This document shows, piece after piece, positions 12,250 through 23,613 of a stretch of 64,000 nucleotides of DNA. The DNA is from Isoetes taiwanensis. Lineage: Eukaryota > Streptophyta > Lycopodiopsida > Isoetales > Isoetaceae. The translations under genes and the position numbers were made by a program. The stretch lies in contig JAJEKV010000012.1 of NCBI GenBank assembly GCA_021234155.1, positions 5,769,789-5,833,788 on the forward strand, written 5' to 3'. Numbering within the stretch: the stretch's first letter is position 1; each line of letters starts with the position of its first letter. The notes beneath the pieces are model-generated. The model was not told the DNA's origin. It saw nothing but the letters and a program-made list of their open reading frames with translations, and ran no database searches.

Positions 12250-12391
12250 ATCTATTCTGCTAAAAATGATGGGGCCTATCCTATGTTGATGCAGGCGTAT
12301 GGTTGTTGCAGACTGCTATATTAAAAAAGGGACATTTATAATAAGGACAAGTTTGGTGGAAACATAAGAAAACTTTGTCTGGCAATGTCAC

Positions 12392-12407
12392 AAACTACAA
12401 TCAACAA
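12392..12407 (+). repeat. 5' target-site duplication of the 12.4-kb LINE
   Basis: AAACTACAATCAACAA here is identical over 16 bases to 18281-18296, directly after the LINE poly(A). It defines both ends of the insertion. Confidence 0.93.
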
Positions 12408-12604
12408 GACTCTCTCTAATTGCGATGGGAGTCTTCAAACTTGTATCTCTTGTCTGACGGCGAAACTTTGATCGGCGATATCTCTCTTATCTGGTGTCAG
12501 GCTCTTGGAAAGCTTGTTCCGAGCTCTTTCCGGTGGTGTATAGCATCAGCTGTTTTGCATGTGGTTTGGTACCGCAAATAGCTGATTTCCGGACTGGTTC
12601 GGAT

Positions 12605-14380
12605 GTCATGGCTCCTGCCAGACAGGCTGATGGGGGATCGATTGAGCCTCATGGCTTGGGGCTGAAGCCAAGGGAGATGGCGAGGAGGAAGAATCCTCCA
12701 GTAAAGGGGAAGGGCGCGGGTCTCGGCATGCATGAAGATGGCTGTAGGAAGCGGCATGCAATTGGTGGCAGAGATGAGGGAGCTCTTGGAATCCCCTTCG
12801 GTTGAGAGGTATGTGGATTGCTCTTCCTCTCAATATAATTCTGAGACCCCAGTAGATTGTGTTTTGGAGACTCCGGTCTTGATCCCATCAAGCATGCCCC
12901 CTTTGAAAACTGGATCTGTGATGCCCTCTTCCCCTGTGCTTGGGAAGGGATCACTTGCTGGTGATGCGCCCTCTTCTAGGGTGCATGTAGCTGATGTGCC
13001 TCCTGGGGTGCCCCTGGATACCTCTCGGGGATGCCGGGGCAGCAGCCCCAACTCCCCGCGCCGCCCTACCGGCCCGAGCAATGACACCGCTTGCTCGCAT
13101 CACTTTCGGTAGGGGTTTTCAGATTGGATCAAGCGCAAGGCTCCTGAGTGTAGGACTGCCGCAGTTCAAGAGGCTCTGAAATTTGTGGAGGATCATCACT
13201 CTATTGACCTGCAGGCAGCTCTTCCAGAGACTCCATGGATAGATATTGATCATACCAGGCATGTTCAGACTATTGAGAATCTAGTTTCATTTGCAGTATT
13301 GGGCTACTTCACGGGTTACATATTGGACACGAGGAGGTTTAGCTCTTGGCTTGCTGGACATCTGAGGCGGATTGGTTTGCCCAGGTATCAGTCTCTGAAA
13401 TTCCTCCCAAATAATTTTTTCATAATCATGTTTGAGGCTGAGTCTTCCGTGCGGCAATTGGTTAGTCGAGGGGTGGATACTTTGGGTGACTCATATGTGT
13501 TGTATCAGTATTATACTCCGGCAATGTCCACCAGTTCTTTGACAGCGGTTAAAATCCCGTGTTGGTTTCAGATTCAGGATCTTCCTCCTGATCTGATGGT
13601 GCCTGATTTCTTGGTTTCTATGGCTAATGGCCTGGGTGTATATTTGGCTCATTCTATTGTGCGCAGTCCCCAAGATCGTGTTGCTCTCCACTGCTTTGCG
13701 GCCCAGGCCCACTTCTCTTCCAAGACGTAGTGGTCCCCGGCATTTTCTATTCCGATTGAAGCTTTTGAATGGCTCTCGAGATCCGTGGATGTTTCCATCT
13801 ATTGTCTTTGCCATCCGACCACATTGATGATCCTGGGTGTGGTGCCGGGTGATGTGGTAGGGATTGCAGGTGCTTGTGCAGGGGCCCGGGATTCCTTTGT
13901 TCCTGAGGTAACAGGCGGAGGACTTCGTGGTGCAGTGAGTGGAGTTGGACGAGGTGGTGGTGTGGTTGGGAGAGGTGGTGTGGGACGAGGCCGGGCAAAG
14001 CTTGCTTGCCGGGCCGCCCATTGGATGGCGGTGGCTAGGGGGGTGGTGGCTCGTGGGAGGGCTCGGATGATGATTTGGTTGTGGCTAGGTCTGAGGACAG
14101 GGCTGTGGGAGGGGCTGGTGATCCTGTTGGGGATGTCCAGATAGCGGTATGTGCTGAGCATGAGGTGGCTGGAGCAGTCCGGTTGGAGGTAGAGACTAGT
14201 GTGGCCCATGACTCTATGGAGGTGCCTGGGGGACTTCCAACACGTGTTGGAAGTGGAGTGTCACATACAGCGGCTGTGGGTCACTTTGCTGTGATTAATC
14301 CTCTGGCTCTAGGTGATGACTATGTGGAGTTGACTGATGGCCTGGTGGGTGGGCATGTGGGGCTTGATACTTCTCCTCCG
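12605..14380 (+). pseudogene. LINE ORF1 (DUF4283 gag-like, glycine/arginine-rich tail)
   Basis: The longest clean frame, 13185-13730, has the DUF4283 pattern: FAVLGYFTGYILDTRRFSSW, then FLPNNFFIIMFE, YYTPAMS, and IPCWFQIQDLP followed by a hydrophobic helix. This domain forms the nucleic-acid-binding part of plant L1 ORF1 proteins, which coat the RNA in the retrotransposition particle. Upstream frames (12605-12800, 12732-13112) give basic and serine/proline-rich N-terminal stretches. Downstream, 13900-14000 encodes a glycine/arginine-rich RGG-like segment (GRGGGVVGRGGVGRGR). A possible CCHC-like cysteine/histidine cluster lies around 13800-13840 but crosses frames. At least three frame changes separate these pieces, so the ORF is broken. 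It is followed immediately by ORF2. Confidence 0.8.
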
Positions 14381-14382
14381 GG

Positions 14383-17300
14383 ATGAATAGGTCGATCCTC
14401 AGTTGGAATGTGCGGGGGGTGCGGTCCTCTAGTAGTAAGAGGGCCCGTGTTTCTTTGGCACTTCGGCAGTTGCGTCCTGATATTGTTTGCATTCAGGAGC
14501 ATAAGTGTCACAGGGGTGATATGTCTAGGCTCATGAATATGGTTGGTAGGCAGTTTGCCTCTATTGCTTCTTCTTCTGGGCGGACTAGTGGGGGTACTCT
14601 TATTGCTTGGAGGATGGATGTGCAGGTCACGTACTCTGCAGCAGACAGGTTTGGTCGGTGGGCAATCATTAAGTGGATGGAGGGAGGGCAAGAGTGGGGG
14701 ATTGTTAATGTTTATGCCCCTAATCAGCCTTCTCAGCGGGGTGCTTTATGGGCCACAGTTCGGAATAAGTTGCGAGCCCTTGGTGGGTTGCAGGTCGCTT
14801 GGTTCAATATGGTAGAGCGAGTAGAGGATCGCTCTGGTTCTGGAACCCAGGTTGTGCATGGGTTTGAGAGGGACCAGTGGTCTCGCTTGTTGCAGGATTT
14901 GGCCTTGGTTGAGGTCCCTGGGGACTTGTCTTTCACCTATTGTAATAGGCAGATTGGTGCGGGCCGGGCGTATGCTAGGCATGACCGGTGTTATGCTTCC
15001 CCATGCGCACTGGATGGTGTGCCCTCTTTGCGCCGGAGTAACATTCTGTCTACCTCCATTTCTGATCATTACCCTCAGGTTTTGTCCTGTCAGGGTGCAG
15101 TTGCCTCTCGGCCCTCTAGGACAGTGTTCCGTTTGAACACCCGGCTTCTGGCTGATGCGGATTTCGCCCCGGTGCCGAGTTGTGGCTTGATACCTTTTCA
15201 TCTCCTCGAAGGGTATGTCTGGTATGGTGACCGCCTTGGCCGTGGTGAAGCGCTTTGCCAAGGTCTTTGGTAGGCGCCGCGGTGCGCAGGAGCGCAGGAG
15301 TTGCATGGTCTCTATCGGGGAGTTGGAGAGGATTCGGGCGCAGCCTTCCTCGATGGCATTAGGGAGAATGCCGTGTTGCAGCCATATTGTTGCTCTCGAG
15401 CAGGTTAAAGTCACGAGAGGCACGCGTGTGAAGGCAGCCCCACCGGGTTGAAGGAGGGGGACACAAGTTCGCTCGGTTCTTCTTGAGCGGCTAGGCAAAT
15501 GGGCGATATCAAAGATCTATGGCGCCCCTGCTTTGCCCGATGGCCGGACTTTGGAGGATCCCGCTGATTTGCAGAGGTATGTGCATGCCCATTTCTCGGG
15601 GTTTTTCGCGACAAACAAGACTCTTCCCTATGAGCAGGAGATGCAGGAGCTTGTTTTGGGGGTCGTTAAGCCATCTATTCTCGCCTCACCAAATGAGAGA
15701 GCTTGGAGCAGAGCTCTCCGAGAGAGGATTTAGCTGCGTGGCATGTATGTGCATGGCCAAGGATAAATGTCCCGGGCTGGATGGCATCCCCGTGGAGTTC
15801 TTTCGGACTTATTGGGAGTGGGCTGGTGAGTCGGTTGTACCGTGTACCTTGAGTTGCTGCAGTCTTCTCAAATGGATAGGATCTTGAATACCGCATGCAT
15901 TTCCTTGATTCCTAAGGTTAAGCAACCTTCTACTATTAATGATTGAGGCCTATCTCCTTGTTGTCCTCGTGTATAAGATTATTGCGAAAAGCCCCGGCAG
16001 AAGTTGAAGCCGGTGTTGACTTCTTCCATTAGTAAGGTGCGATGGGTTTGTCCCCTCGAGGAACATTTTGACTAATGTTGCCGCAGCCTTATGAGGGGCC
16101 TTTATTGGGCCGTAAGAACGGGGCAAGGCATTGCCTATCTTAAGCTTGACTTTGCCAAAGCTTACGATAGTGTCCGCTGGGGAGTTCTTGTCTCGCCATG
16201 ATGTTAGCGTTGGGTCGTGGTCCACGCTTTCACCGAGACGATCATGAAGCCGCATAGGTCGCAAGACGCTACGGTGGTGTGTGCCAGGTGAACCCTCCTC
16301 CTTTTTCTCCTTAGGCGTAGGGGTGCGCGTCGGGGTGCCCTTTTTGGCTTTTTGTTTACGACAGGGTATGAGGCAATCGCCTCGCTTGTTTTGGTCAGCA
16401 GGTGGAGGAGGGAGTAGTGGATGGGCTTGGATGCGAGGATGGTAGCCAAAAAATTATTAACCAGGTTTGCCGATGACACTTTCCCTCTTCTTGTTGGCGT
16501 AAGAGAGGAATTTGCGCAATGTGAAGGGTTTGTTGGATACTTTCTCCTTGGCCTCGTGGCATTCTTCCTCAATTGGGGTAAGTGCTCCGCATTATGGGCC
16601 CCCACCGACTCCGCCCCCCCTTGTTTGGCTCTATTCCCTTGGAAGGTGCTTCCGTGTAATGTGTGTACTAAGTCATTGGGTATTCCCTTTGGAGGGATGT
16701 TTCCATGGGGAGGGTGTGGGATGAGATTTTGCGGGGATTGCGTAAAACACCTCAATTGGTGGAAGGGTAGCAAGTTGTCCATGGCGATAGGATCACTATT
16801 GCCAAGTCAAGATTTTTTGTAGCACTCATGTGTATCTGAAGATCTGCGATGCTAGCTCCCGAGGGTAAGATACGTGCTTTGGATAAGATTGTTCAAATTT
16901 TGTGTGGGGCGGGATGATGAAGGGCGGTTGTTAAAATGGCTTGGTGGAAGTGTCTCCGCCCCGGGAGGATGGGGGCTTGGCCATTCTCGGATTTAGCTGC
17001 ATAGTAAGGTGTTGGTCTCCAAGTTTGTTTGGAGCATTCTCAGGATGGAGCATCTTCTCCCCAGTGCGGGCGCTTGTTGTTGCGCTCTTCGCCATTGTGT
17101 GGTGTTTGGGAAGCCGTCTGTGCATGTGGAGTTGCCCCGCACCGTTGTATGGTCTCCGGCCTTTCCCACATGCATCCCCTTTTATCACAGAGTGTTGCGG
17201 GCTTGGGATCATGTGCGTGTGCTCTTCCAGCTAGATTATGCCTCGGTTTATCACCACTCTTCTCCTTTTCTTGTGGGTTCCTTTACCCCCAAGACTTGCC

Positions 17301-18091
17301 CCTTGGTCACCATCGTGCATGCTCTGGACGCAGTCCCGTTGGAGGCGAAGCCGTTGTGCTCACCTTGGAGGATTGGTATTGGGGTGGTGAGCTAGCTTCG
17401 TGGGAGTTCTTTCGAGCTTCGCCACCGAGGGGGCGAAGGGACCGGGCTATCCGGGAGCACGCGGGCGGGAGTATTCCGCTACACATACCTATAGTCCCTC
17501 GGGATGATGTGGTGGTGCGTGTTTGGAAGGTTCATCCGGATGTTGTGTCTTCTTGCTTTGTGCGGTCTTCTTATCGGTCTTTGGCTATTCATGACACACC
17601 GCCTCTTCGTGCAAGTGGTCTCTCGCAGCCTTCGGGTTCTCGATGGCGCCGGTTTGGGCGTGGACATGGAGCTCACTTCCCCAATCGGTTAGGGTGCTTC
17701 GTGGCGGGTGGTGCACCGGCCAGATCGTGGTGAATGCCCTTGTGAGTCGGTTTAGGCCGGGTGTGAGCCCTCTCTCGCCCTTGTTGTGGCCTTCATCGAG
17801 AATGTGGAGCATTATCCGGTTTTATGCCCTCACTTGCAGTGCCGCCTCGATTGGGTTAGGGCTCTGCTTTCGGTGAGATTGACTAGCCGCCAGCTTGTCG
17901 CTTCATGTGTATCCGGTGCTTGGCCGCTCTTGCGGCAGCAAGCCTTGCATCCGTATCGCGGCTTGGTTGGTGTGGCTGATTTGAAGCGGCGACGTTGTGG
18001 ATCTTTCGGGGGATTCAAAGCGGCCGCGGCCTCTCTCGATTCCTCGACTTCGTACAAGCTATTTCAAAGCTTTCTGGTGTTCTGGGAGTAG
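14383..18091 (+). pseudogene. LINE ORF2 (AP endonuclease, reverse transcriptase, C-terminal domain)
   Basis: The ATG at 14383 opens with SWNVRGVRSSSSKRARV, the usual start of a plant L1 endonuclease. IVCIQEHK (catalytic Glu), VNVYAPN and SDHYPQ (catalytic Asp-His near 15060) are present in frame to 15273. The GDFN box that should precede MVERVEDRSG reads AWFN (about 14795-14815), so a metal-site residue is lost. After frame changes, reverse transcriptase appears: DKCPGLDGIPVEFF at about 15765, IAYLKLDFAKAYDSVRW at about 16135-16185, and the catalytic RFADDTF at about 16460-16480. The stretch 17500-18090 resembles the zf-RVT region (VRSSYRSLAIHDTP). Multiple stops and shifts between 15270 and 17000 make it inactive. 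Confidence 0.87.
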
Positions 18092-18280
18092 TAGAGCGGA
18101 AGTTTGCCATTTGGCGGGACTTCTTGGGTGTTGTAGATGGTGATGGTCGGTTTGTACAGCAGTAGAGTTGCAGTTTTTCTGTGAGTTTGTTGTGGAGTGT
18201 CGAGGTATCGCTGTCTCTTTGGGGCAGTTCTCCTTCCTCCTCATTGATGACACAGTTCTTCAAAAAAAAAAAAAAAAAAA

Positions 18281-18296
18281 AAACTACAATCAACAA
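18281..18296 (+). repeat. 3' target-site duplication of the 12.4-kb LINE
   Basis: Identical to 12392-12407; lies immediately after the poly(A) run of 18262-18280. Confidence 0.93.
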
Positions 18297-19980
18297 AAAA
18301 GCTATGAAGTAATTTTAAAGTCATAATGTAATGTGAGAACTTGTCGTGCATGTATCCCTTGTGATTCATGGCATGATCAATTCTTGTACGAGAAGCAACT
18401 AGCTATACCAAAAAAAATGGCAAAAGTAGCTCCTAAATCATGCAACAAAGATAGTGCCCATGAACTAGAAGACACATTCAAATGCATACCAGAAAGAATG
18501 AAATGTGAACGAACAATGATAATGTGTTAAAAACGTTGAATGCTGAACAAAAGAATGCATGCTGGCATAGCTTTTGAAGCAACTTCATATCTAAAGTGTG
18601 AACCATAATTGCTTCAGATAATTATTATTCATTAACTCTAGCTGAAGATGGTATTAAATGACAGAAAGAACGTTTAACATGCTTTTGGCTTGGAACAGAA
18701 GCTTCAAGTATGATATATCAGAAGCTTGAAATAAACGACACGCAAGCCCTCTTGGCAGACACTCATGCTACATAGCTCTAGAGCTGGCGAATTTGGATAG
18801 GCTAATCTATTTAAGGAGCAAACCACTAGGATGAATCAAGACTATCATTTTTTGATGCACACCAATGTAGACTTATTCTACTTATCTTCATTTTTATTTA
18901 CATCAGATTAAAGAATCCTTAAGGACACTGAAATGCTTTCTTAAATAAAGACTCATTCTCTTTGGCTTTTGAATTGAACGATATCTCCACACTTTTGTGA
19001 ATCAGCATTATAGCTTTATATCCTTTTTATCTTGTAGGATATTTGAAATTTAAAGTGGAAATATCCTTGGTCAGAATTCATTTGGATGTTATGAAGTCTT
19101 CCATAGAGACAGAAGCACCATGAATTTCCTCCAGAGTAGCATTCCAATTTTTTCTATCTTTACGGTGGAGAGCATGGGAAAATAAGGACCAAATGCTACT
19201 GTAGAGATAATAACAGGCAACATTGAAGATAAATGTGGCCAGGCAAGAGTTTAACCCAGATGCAAAATTAACATTCAGAGACTGAAAATAAGTTAAACTA
19301 AAGCAAATCCAAAAGAAGGGTCCATAGAAAGAACAAAAACAAAGATTAAATGGCATTGATCCCCTCTGCATGGACATTCAACTAAGCTATGACCTCTGGC
19401 AGTTATAAGCGGATAACCCCATGGAGCAGATAGTAGATCAGCAGCTTCAGAGTTATCTGATACTTAACCCCAATGGTTTGCCACCAGATTTTGAACCATA
19501 ATTCCCCTCAGGCTTCTTCATGTAATAGCCACTCCTGGATCGATCTGCAACCAAAAGTAAAAAGGGGAACTTCAATCTCATCATCAAAGAGCCTACGACT
19601 TGGTAAGCTTAGCACTTAGGGATTTCTTGCAGATGGACACAGACATCCTAATTTTCAACTTCCAAGCCACTAATTGTTATTGGATTGGGCATAGCCATTT
19701 TTTTTGTGCCAAACAGTGGAAGTTCCGGGCTTATTTTTCACAAGTTTCTACTTTTCATGACCGTTAGATATGAAATAACGGCGCAGTATCCGTTTAGGTG
19801 ATGTGGAGAACTATATGGATAGGCTAGGAAGCTATAAATTCATGCAGAAGCTCACTGATGAAGAGAGGCATAGGTTCCGATGGAACAGAAATAAAAGGAG
19901 AGATGTAAGCAAGCATGGGTAGAGGCAAAGATGATCTTGGATTTGGTAATTCAATTAACATTTTAATAAAGAATGTCACA
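18297..19980. other. Spacer without recognisable gene
   Basis: AT-rich. A minus-strand ORF at 19078-19377 is hydrophobic in its first half and has no recognised motif; I do not call it a gene. Confidence 0.45.
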
Positions 19981-19997
19981 GAAAATTGAATTGAATT

Positions 19998-20110
19998 TTA
20001 TTGTTCATGCAGACCAAATGGTCTTATGGAGCCCATACAATAGAAAGCACTATGCAGGATCAAGAAACTTCCCAGCCTCTCCTTTGAAAACATTCACATT
20101 ATCACTTTTA
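19998..20110 (-). mobile_element. LINE 3' end, (AATTC)-type tail
   Basis: Reverse-complement reading: GGAAGTTTCTTGATCCTGC, then GGGCTCCATAAGACCATTTG, then AACAATAAAATTCAATTC. This parallels the 10.1-kb copy base for base in order, with a different tail unit. Confidence 0.55.
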
Positions 20111-21264
20111 CGTCTTTTGAGCCCACTTTTTCCTTTACTATAAATGTCCTACACAAATGAGAACCGAAGACTTGACTTTGGTGTCATGCGGACTAAGGCA
20201 ATGTGCTCTTTATTAGCACTTTGTATAGACAAAACTTGTCAACATTGATTTGTTTGTAAAAGATAGGGCTAAAACGGAGTCAACAGAAGCAAGATTGGCA
20301 ATCGAAAGAGGGACGAACGGAGCAAGCGGTATCATCTCCTAATTGAACCTTCGATTGTTATAACTCAAATGTGTTTATTCTCTCTTTATAGCTCCTTTTT
20401 CCATTCTTGTTTTGGAGCAATATACTATGTTATATTCCACAGTCATTACATTTTATTTATAGAATCCTAAACAACAATCTAAATAGAATCAATCATTATA
20501 AAACAGGCATCATGTAGCCCACATAGCCAAAAAACAAACTGGAAGCCGTTGCTATCAAAAAAGGGGGCAGAGTTCGAATCTTCAGGCCAAGGCACTCTCA
20601 TCAGAGTGCAAGAACATAACCTGCATCAACAAAGAATCATTCATTCATCATCTGCATCCATTCATTCATCTGCATCAACATAATTTCCAAGTACATTCAT
20701 CAAAGAATCATTGCAAGCTAAGTCTTCTATGTGCCACATAACCTGCTCAATAATACGGGCAATATAGGCTCTGCTCCAAAGCGGAAACAAGTATTCAAAG
20801 CCGAATAAAATATCCAAACTGTTTTTCACTACTAGTTGCCTCAAACTGACTCTCAAACTGACTGATTGCTTACAAACAACCAATGAAACACCAAAAATAC
20901 ATTAAGGATGAGTTTGATTTCATCCAAATTCTCTCACAAAGAAAACAAAGCAGCAGTCTTCTAGGTCGACATGAACAAGGCAGAGATACAATCATATCTA
21001 CATATCCACGAAGTTCGAGATTTTATTCCTGGACTACTGCACCTAGGCCCATGTTATCACAACATATATAAAGCAGTCTCATTTTTTGTTTGAGGCTAAT
21101 ATTTTCGTCCCAAAAAAAAAGGTGTACTTAAGAAAATAACAAAAATTAAAAAAACCCAAAATTCTTGCACGACCTTCCCCTTTCTTGCTCTTCAAGCAAT
21201 CCCTGACGGCTCAGCCAGCCGCCAGATCTCTGTGCCACTTCTCTGCGCCTTGCCACAAAAGAGG
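20111..21264. other. Spacer without recognisable gene
   Basis: AT-rich. A GAGTTCGAATC stretch near 20570 resembles a Pol III B box, but no matching A box or cloverleaf is visible. The minus ORF 20662-20883 has no recognised domain. Confidence 0.4.
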
Positions 21265-21415
21265 GCCACGAGCCCATCGCGGTAAATGTCGGACGTGAGC
21301 ATGTTATAGCCAGCCTTAAATGGCAAAAAATCCGCTGTCCACAAAAACGCCGTGTAATTTTTTTTTGGCGTGGCTATAGCATGTCAGAGACACAGATATA
21401 CCACTTATATGCCCG
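21265..21415 (-). repeat. Dispersed repeat, copy 1 (inverted relative to 29.7 kb)
   Basis: About 140 bases matching 29735-29880 in opposite orientation at high identity by eye. The shared core includes ATTACACGGCGTTTTTGTGG and TTTAAGGCTGGCTATAACAT. Within the unit, CATGCTATAGCCA and TGGCTATAACATG form short inverted arms, so it may be a small foldback element. Confidence 0.75.
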
Positions 21416-22780
21416 TAAAGATGGTGTCCGATATATACGGGGCTCCGCCACGAGCATCCAAGCTTCTTTAAACAGGGCTTACTTTGGGGCTTATTTGTCA
21501 TGTATTGACTGTCGTCCTGTATTGATCTGCCGTAGAAAATTTTATCAGAGCTATTTGGGCTCAGGCCGGCAGAAAAATCTAAGCAATAACCATAGCCAAG
21601 TCCGGAAGTCTACCCATGGCTCTACCCATGGCAGATAGGAAAAGATGATTTCATTACTTAAGTAAAGACCCATTCTCATAGCTTAGATCACCGTAATTCT
21701 CACAGTAACTCAAACAAGGTAATCTTGCAGATGCCATGAAGCCGGATAAGAAGTGTGGACAACCTGCCATTACTTTTCTCATGTGTTGATTGCTGATTGT
21801 TGTAAGGCGTGCAACCCACATAGTTTTGTTCTTCACTTGCATCGTATAGTCTGATAATAGGCAGGAATAATGTATTCACAGATTATGTGGAGACAGTCTT
21901 AAAGACATGTAACTGGAGAGTAGTGCAAGTTTGGGGCTTTAAAATGATTTCTGTACGATGATAGTCGACTGTAGGATTGGAGTTGAGATCATCAAACGAC
22001 ATGCAAGATGTGCTAGAAGGGAATTGGATTGGGCCGAAATCACCTAGAGGGTTAAGAGAGATTCAAGACTGTGGCAAAGGCTACGGATCTGCCATATAAA
22101 ATTCGTCCCAGCCAGAAACAAATCCCTGAGTTAACCTGAAACAGTCAATTTGCCCGAGGGAATTTCCGATTTTGCCATACTTGGGCTTGGGATAAAAAAA
22201 TAGAATAGCTTTGTTGGACCAGAATAAGGCTGCAAATCGATGATACCACGGTAAAATAGCCTCCAGAACTAGTCGGAATCTAGGCCAAGAAGGCCAATTT
22301 GCTGTGAAAAGGTCTTTGCTAGGTTGAACGTGTGGAAATTGAAAGATGAACGTCTCCTTCCTTGTGGCTATTCTGCCGAGACTTAAGAAGATCAACCAAC
22401 CTGATTTGGACTTGGAATTTTGTTAAAAAATAACAATATAATATCGGGGAGTTAACAATGTTATATAGGGGCATTTGAATTGTCCATAGAATTTCGTTAT
22501 TAGTGAAACTATGGGTGATTCCAGGCAAAGGGAGATGCACGAGAATTTGAAGTGCAAGTTTGGGTGCATAGTCAAAGTATTCTTGATGTAGACATATATT
22601 GGATTGTACGTGAAATTGTGATTGAATACCTATCAACATGAAATTGTGATTGAATACCTATCAACATGCTTCTCCTGTTGCTCAAACGAATGTTCACAAT
22701 CAGTTACTCGTCTTCCCAATACTCGTTTCATAGGAAAGAGAAATATTCGCGCAAGGCCACTGTGATAAATTTCTTGTTAG
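21416..22780. other. Spacer with unrecognised minus-strand ORF pair
   Basis: Two overlapping minus-strand ORFs (22319-22639 and 22081-22395) could be one frame-broken coding relic, since both have tryptophan-rich, protein-like composition (ANWPSWPRF, LPWYHRFAALFW). I cannot name a family. An exact tandem repeat is listed separately. Confidence 0.3.
22611..22666 (+). repeat. Exact 28-bp tandem duplication
   Basis: The 28-base unit beginning TGAAATTGTGATTGAATACC occurs twice head to tail with no mismatch. Confidence 0.95.
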
Positions 22781-22805
22781 GAAAGTCCACTTAGTGGACT
22801 TTGCT

Positions 22806-22827
22806 ATTACGTGGATGACACTTAGGT
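22806..22827 (+). repeat. Left terminal inverted repeat of Crypton-type element
   Basis: ATTACGTGGATGACACTTAG is the outer part. It pairs with the reverse complement of 26148-26169 at 19/22. Confidence 0.65.
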
Positions 22828-23613
22828 GTCATCCCCCTCGGCGCCACGTCACCATTTTTTTGCTTTACAATTTTTTTCCCCTGTTTTCTGCTTGCCTGTG
22901 CCGTGGCGATGGATCTTCGGAGACGTCGGCATGTTTCTTTTTGAGGCGTCGGCCTACATTTTTGAGGCGCTGGCGTTAGATTGTTAGGATTTCATTTGGC
23001 GCAAGCTGGGACATCCATTTGGTATCATTTTGTCAACATTTGAAGGTTTTTTTGGAAAGAATCTTAGGCGCTGGCCTAAGATCCATGATTTTTGACCTGA
23101 AGCAAGCTCGAACTTTGTTTTGCTCGAGAGTTTTCAAGGTTCTTAAGATCTGTTTCAATAAACTGAGGTATTTTTGTGATTTTGTTGAAGTATGAGTTTT
23201 CTTTTAGCTAACTTTCTTGTTCTTTTACTTGCAGGCGTGGATCTTGCTACTAGGTTCGTCATATTGTTATTTCTGAACGTACATTGCAATATTTTGGAAG
23301 TTTATAGTGTTGGAATGACATTTTGTGGAGAATACAACAGTTTAGCCGAGTCTCAACTTTGAACTTAGCCGAGTTTCGGTCTATCGGTTGTGCATTCCTG
23401 AGGTAACCACTTAGCTTTCTGCATGTTAAGTATTCTGCATGTTAAGTATTTACGGACGTAAAGATTTACATTGTGCATGTTTATGGTAAAGATTCTAATG
23501 TGAATGTGTTGTAGATTGAAGATCTGCTGTAAAGGTTTGATATGGATTCTCATCTGAAGGTTCTATTGCATACTTTACTTCTACTTTATGGAGCTTGTTC
23601 GAGGTTTGCAGGC

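Larger units (their letters stand above)
12408..18280 (+). mobile_element. Full-length L1-type LINE, GC-rich, with poly(A) and perfect TSD
   Basis: The element is about 5.87 kb, bounded by a perfect 16-bp direct repeat (12392-12407 and 18281-18296) and ending in about 19 A residues. It is clearly richer in G+C than the flanks. The order is 5' region, ORF1 with a DUF4283-type gag-like domain, ORF2 with AP endonuclease, reverse transcriptase and a C-terminal part, then a short 3' UTR. This is the standard plant L1 layout. The perfect duplication and intact tail point to a recent insertion by target-primed reverse transcription. Both ORFs nevertheless carry several frame breaks, so this copy cannot move itself. 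Either it was mobilised in trans by an intact relative, or some breaks are assembly errors. Confidence 0.95.

Noticed and set aside
14746-15498. 250-codon minus-strand ORF inside the LINE
   Set aside because: Antisense shadow of the GC-rich ORF2 endonuclease region.
20560-20600. GAGTTCGAATC as part of a tRNA gene
   Set aside because: Only the B-box-like element is present; flanks cannot form acceptor or anticodon stems.
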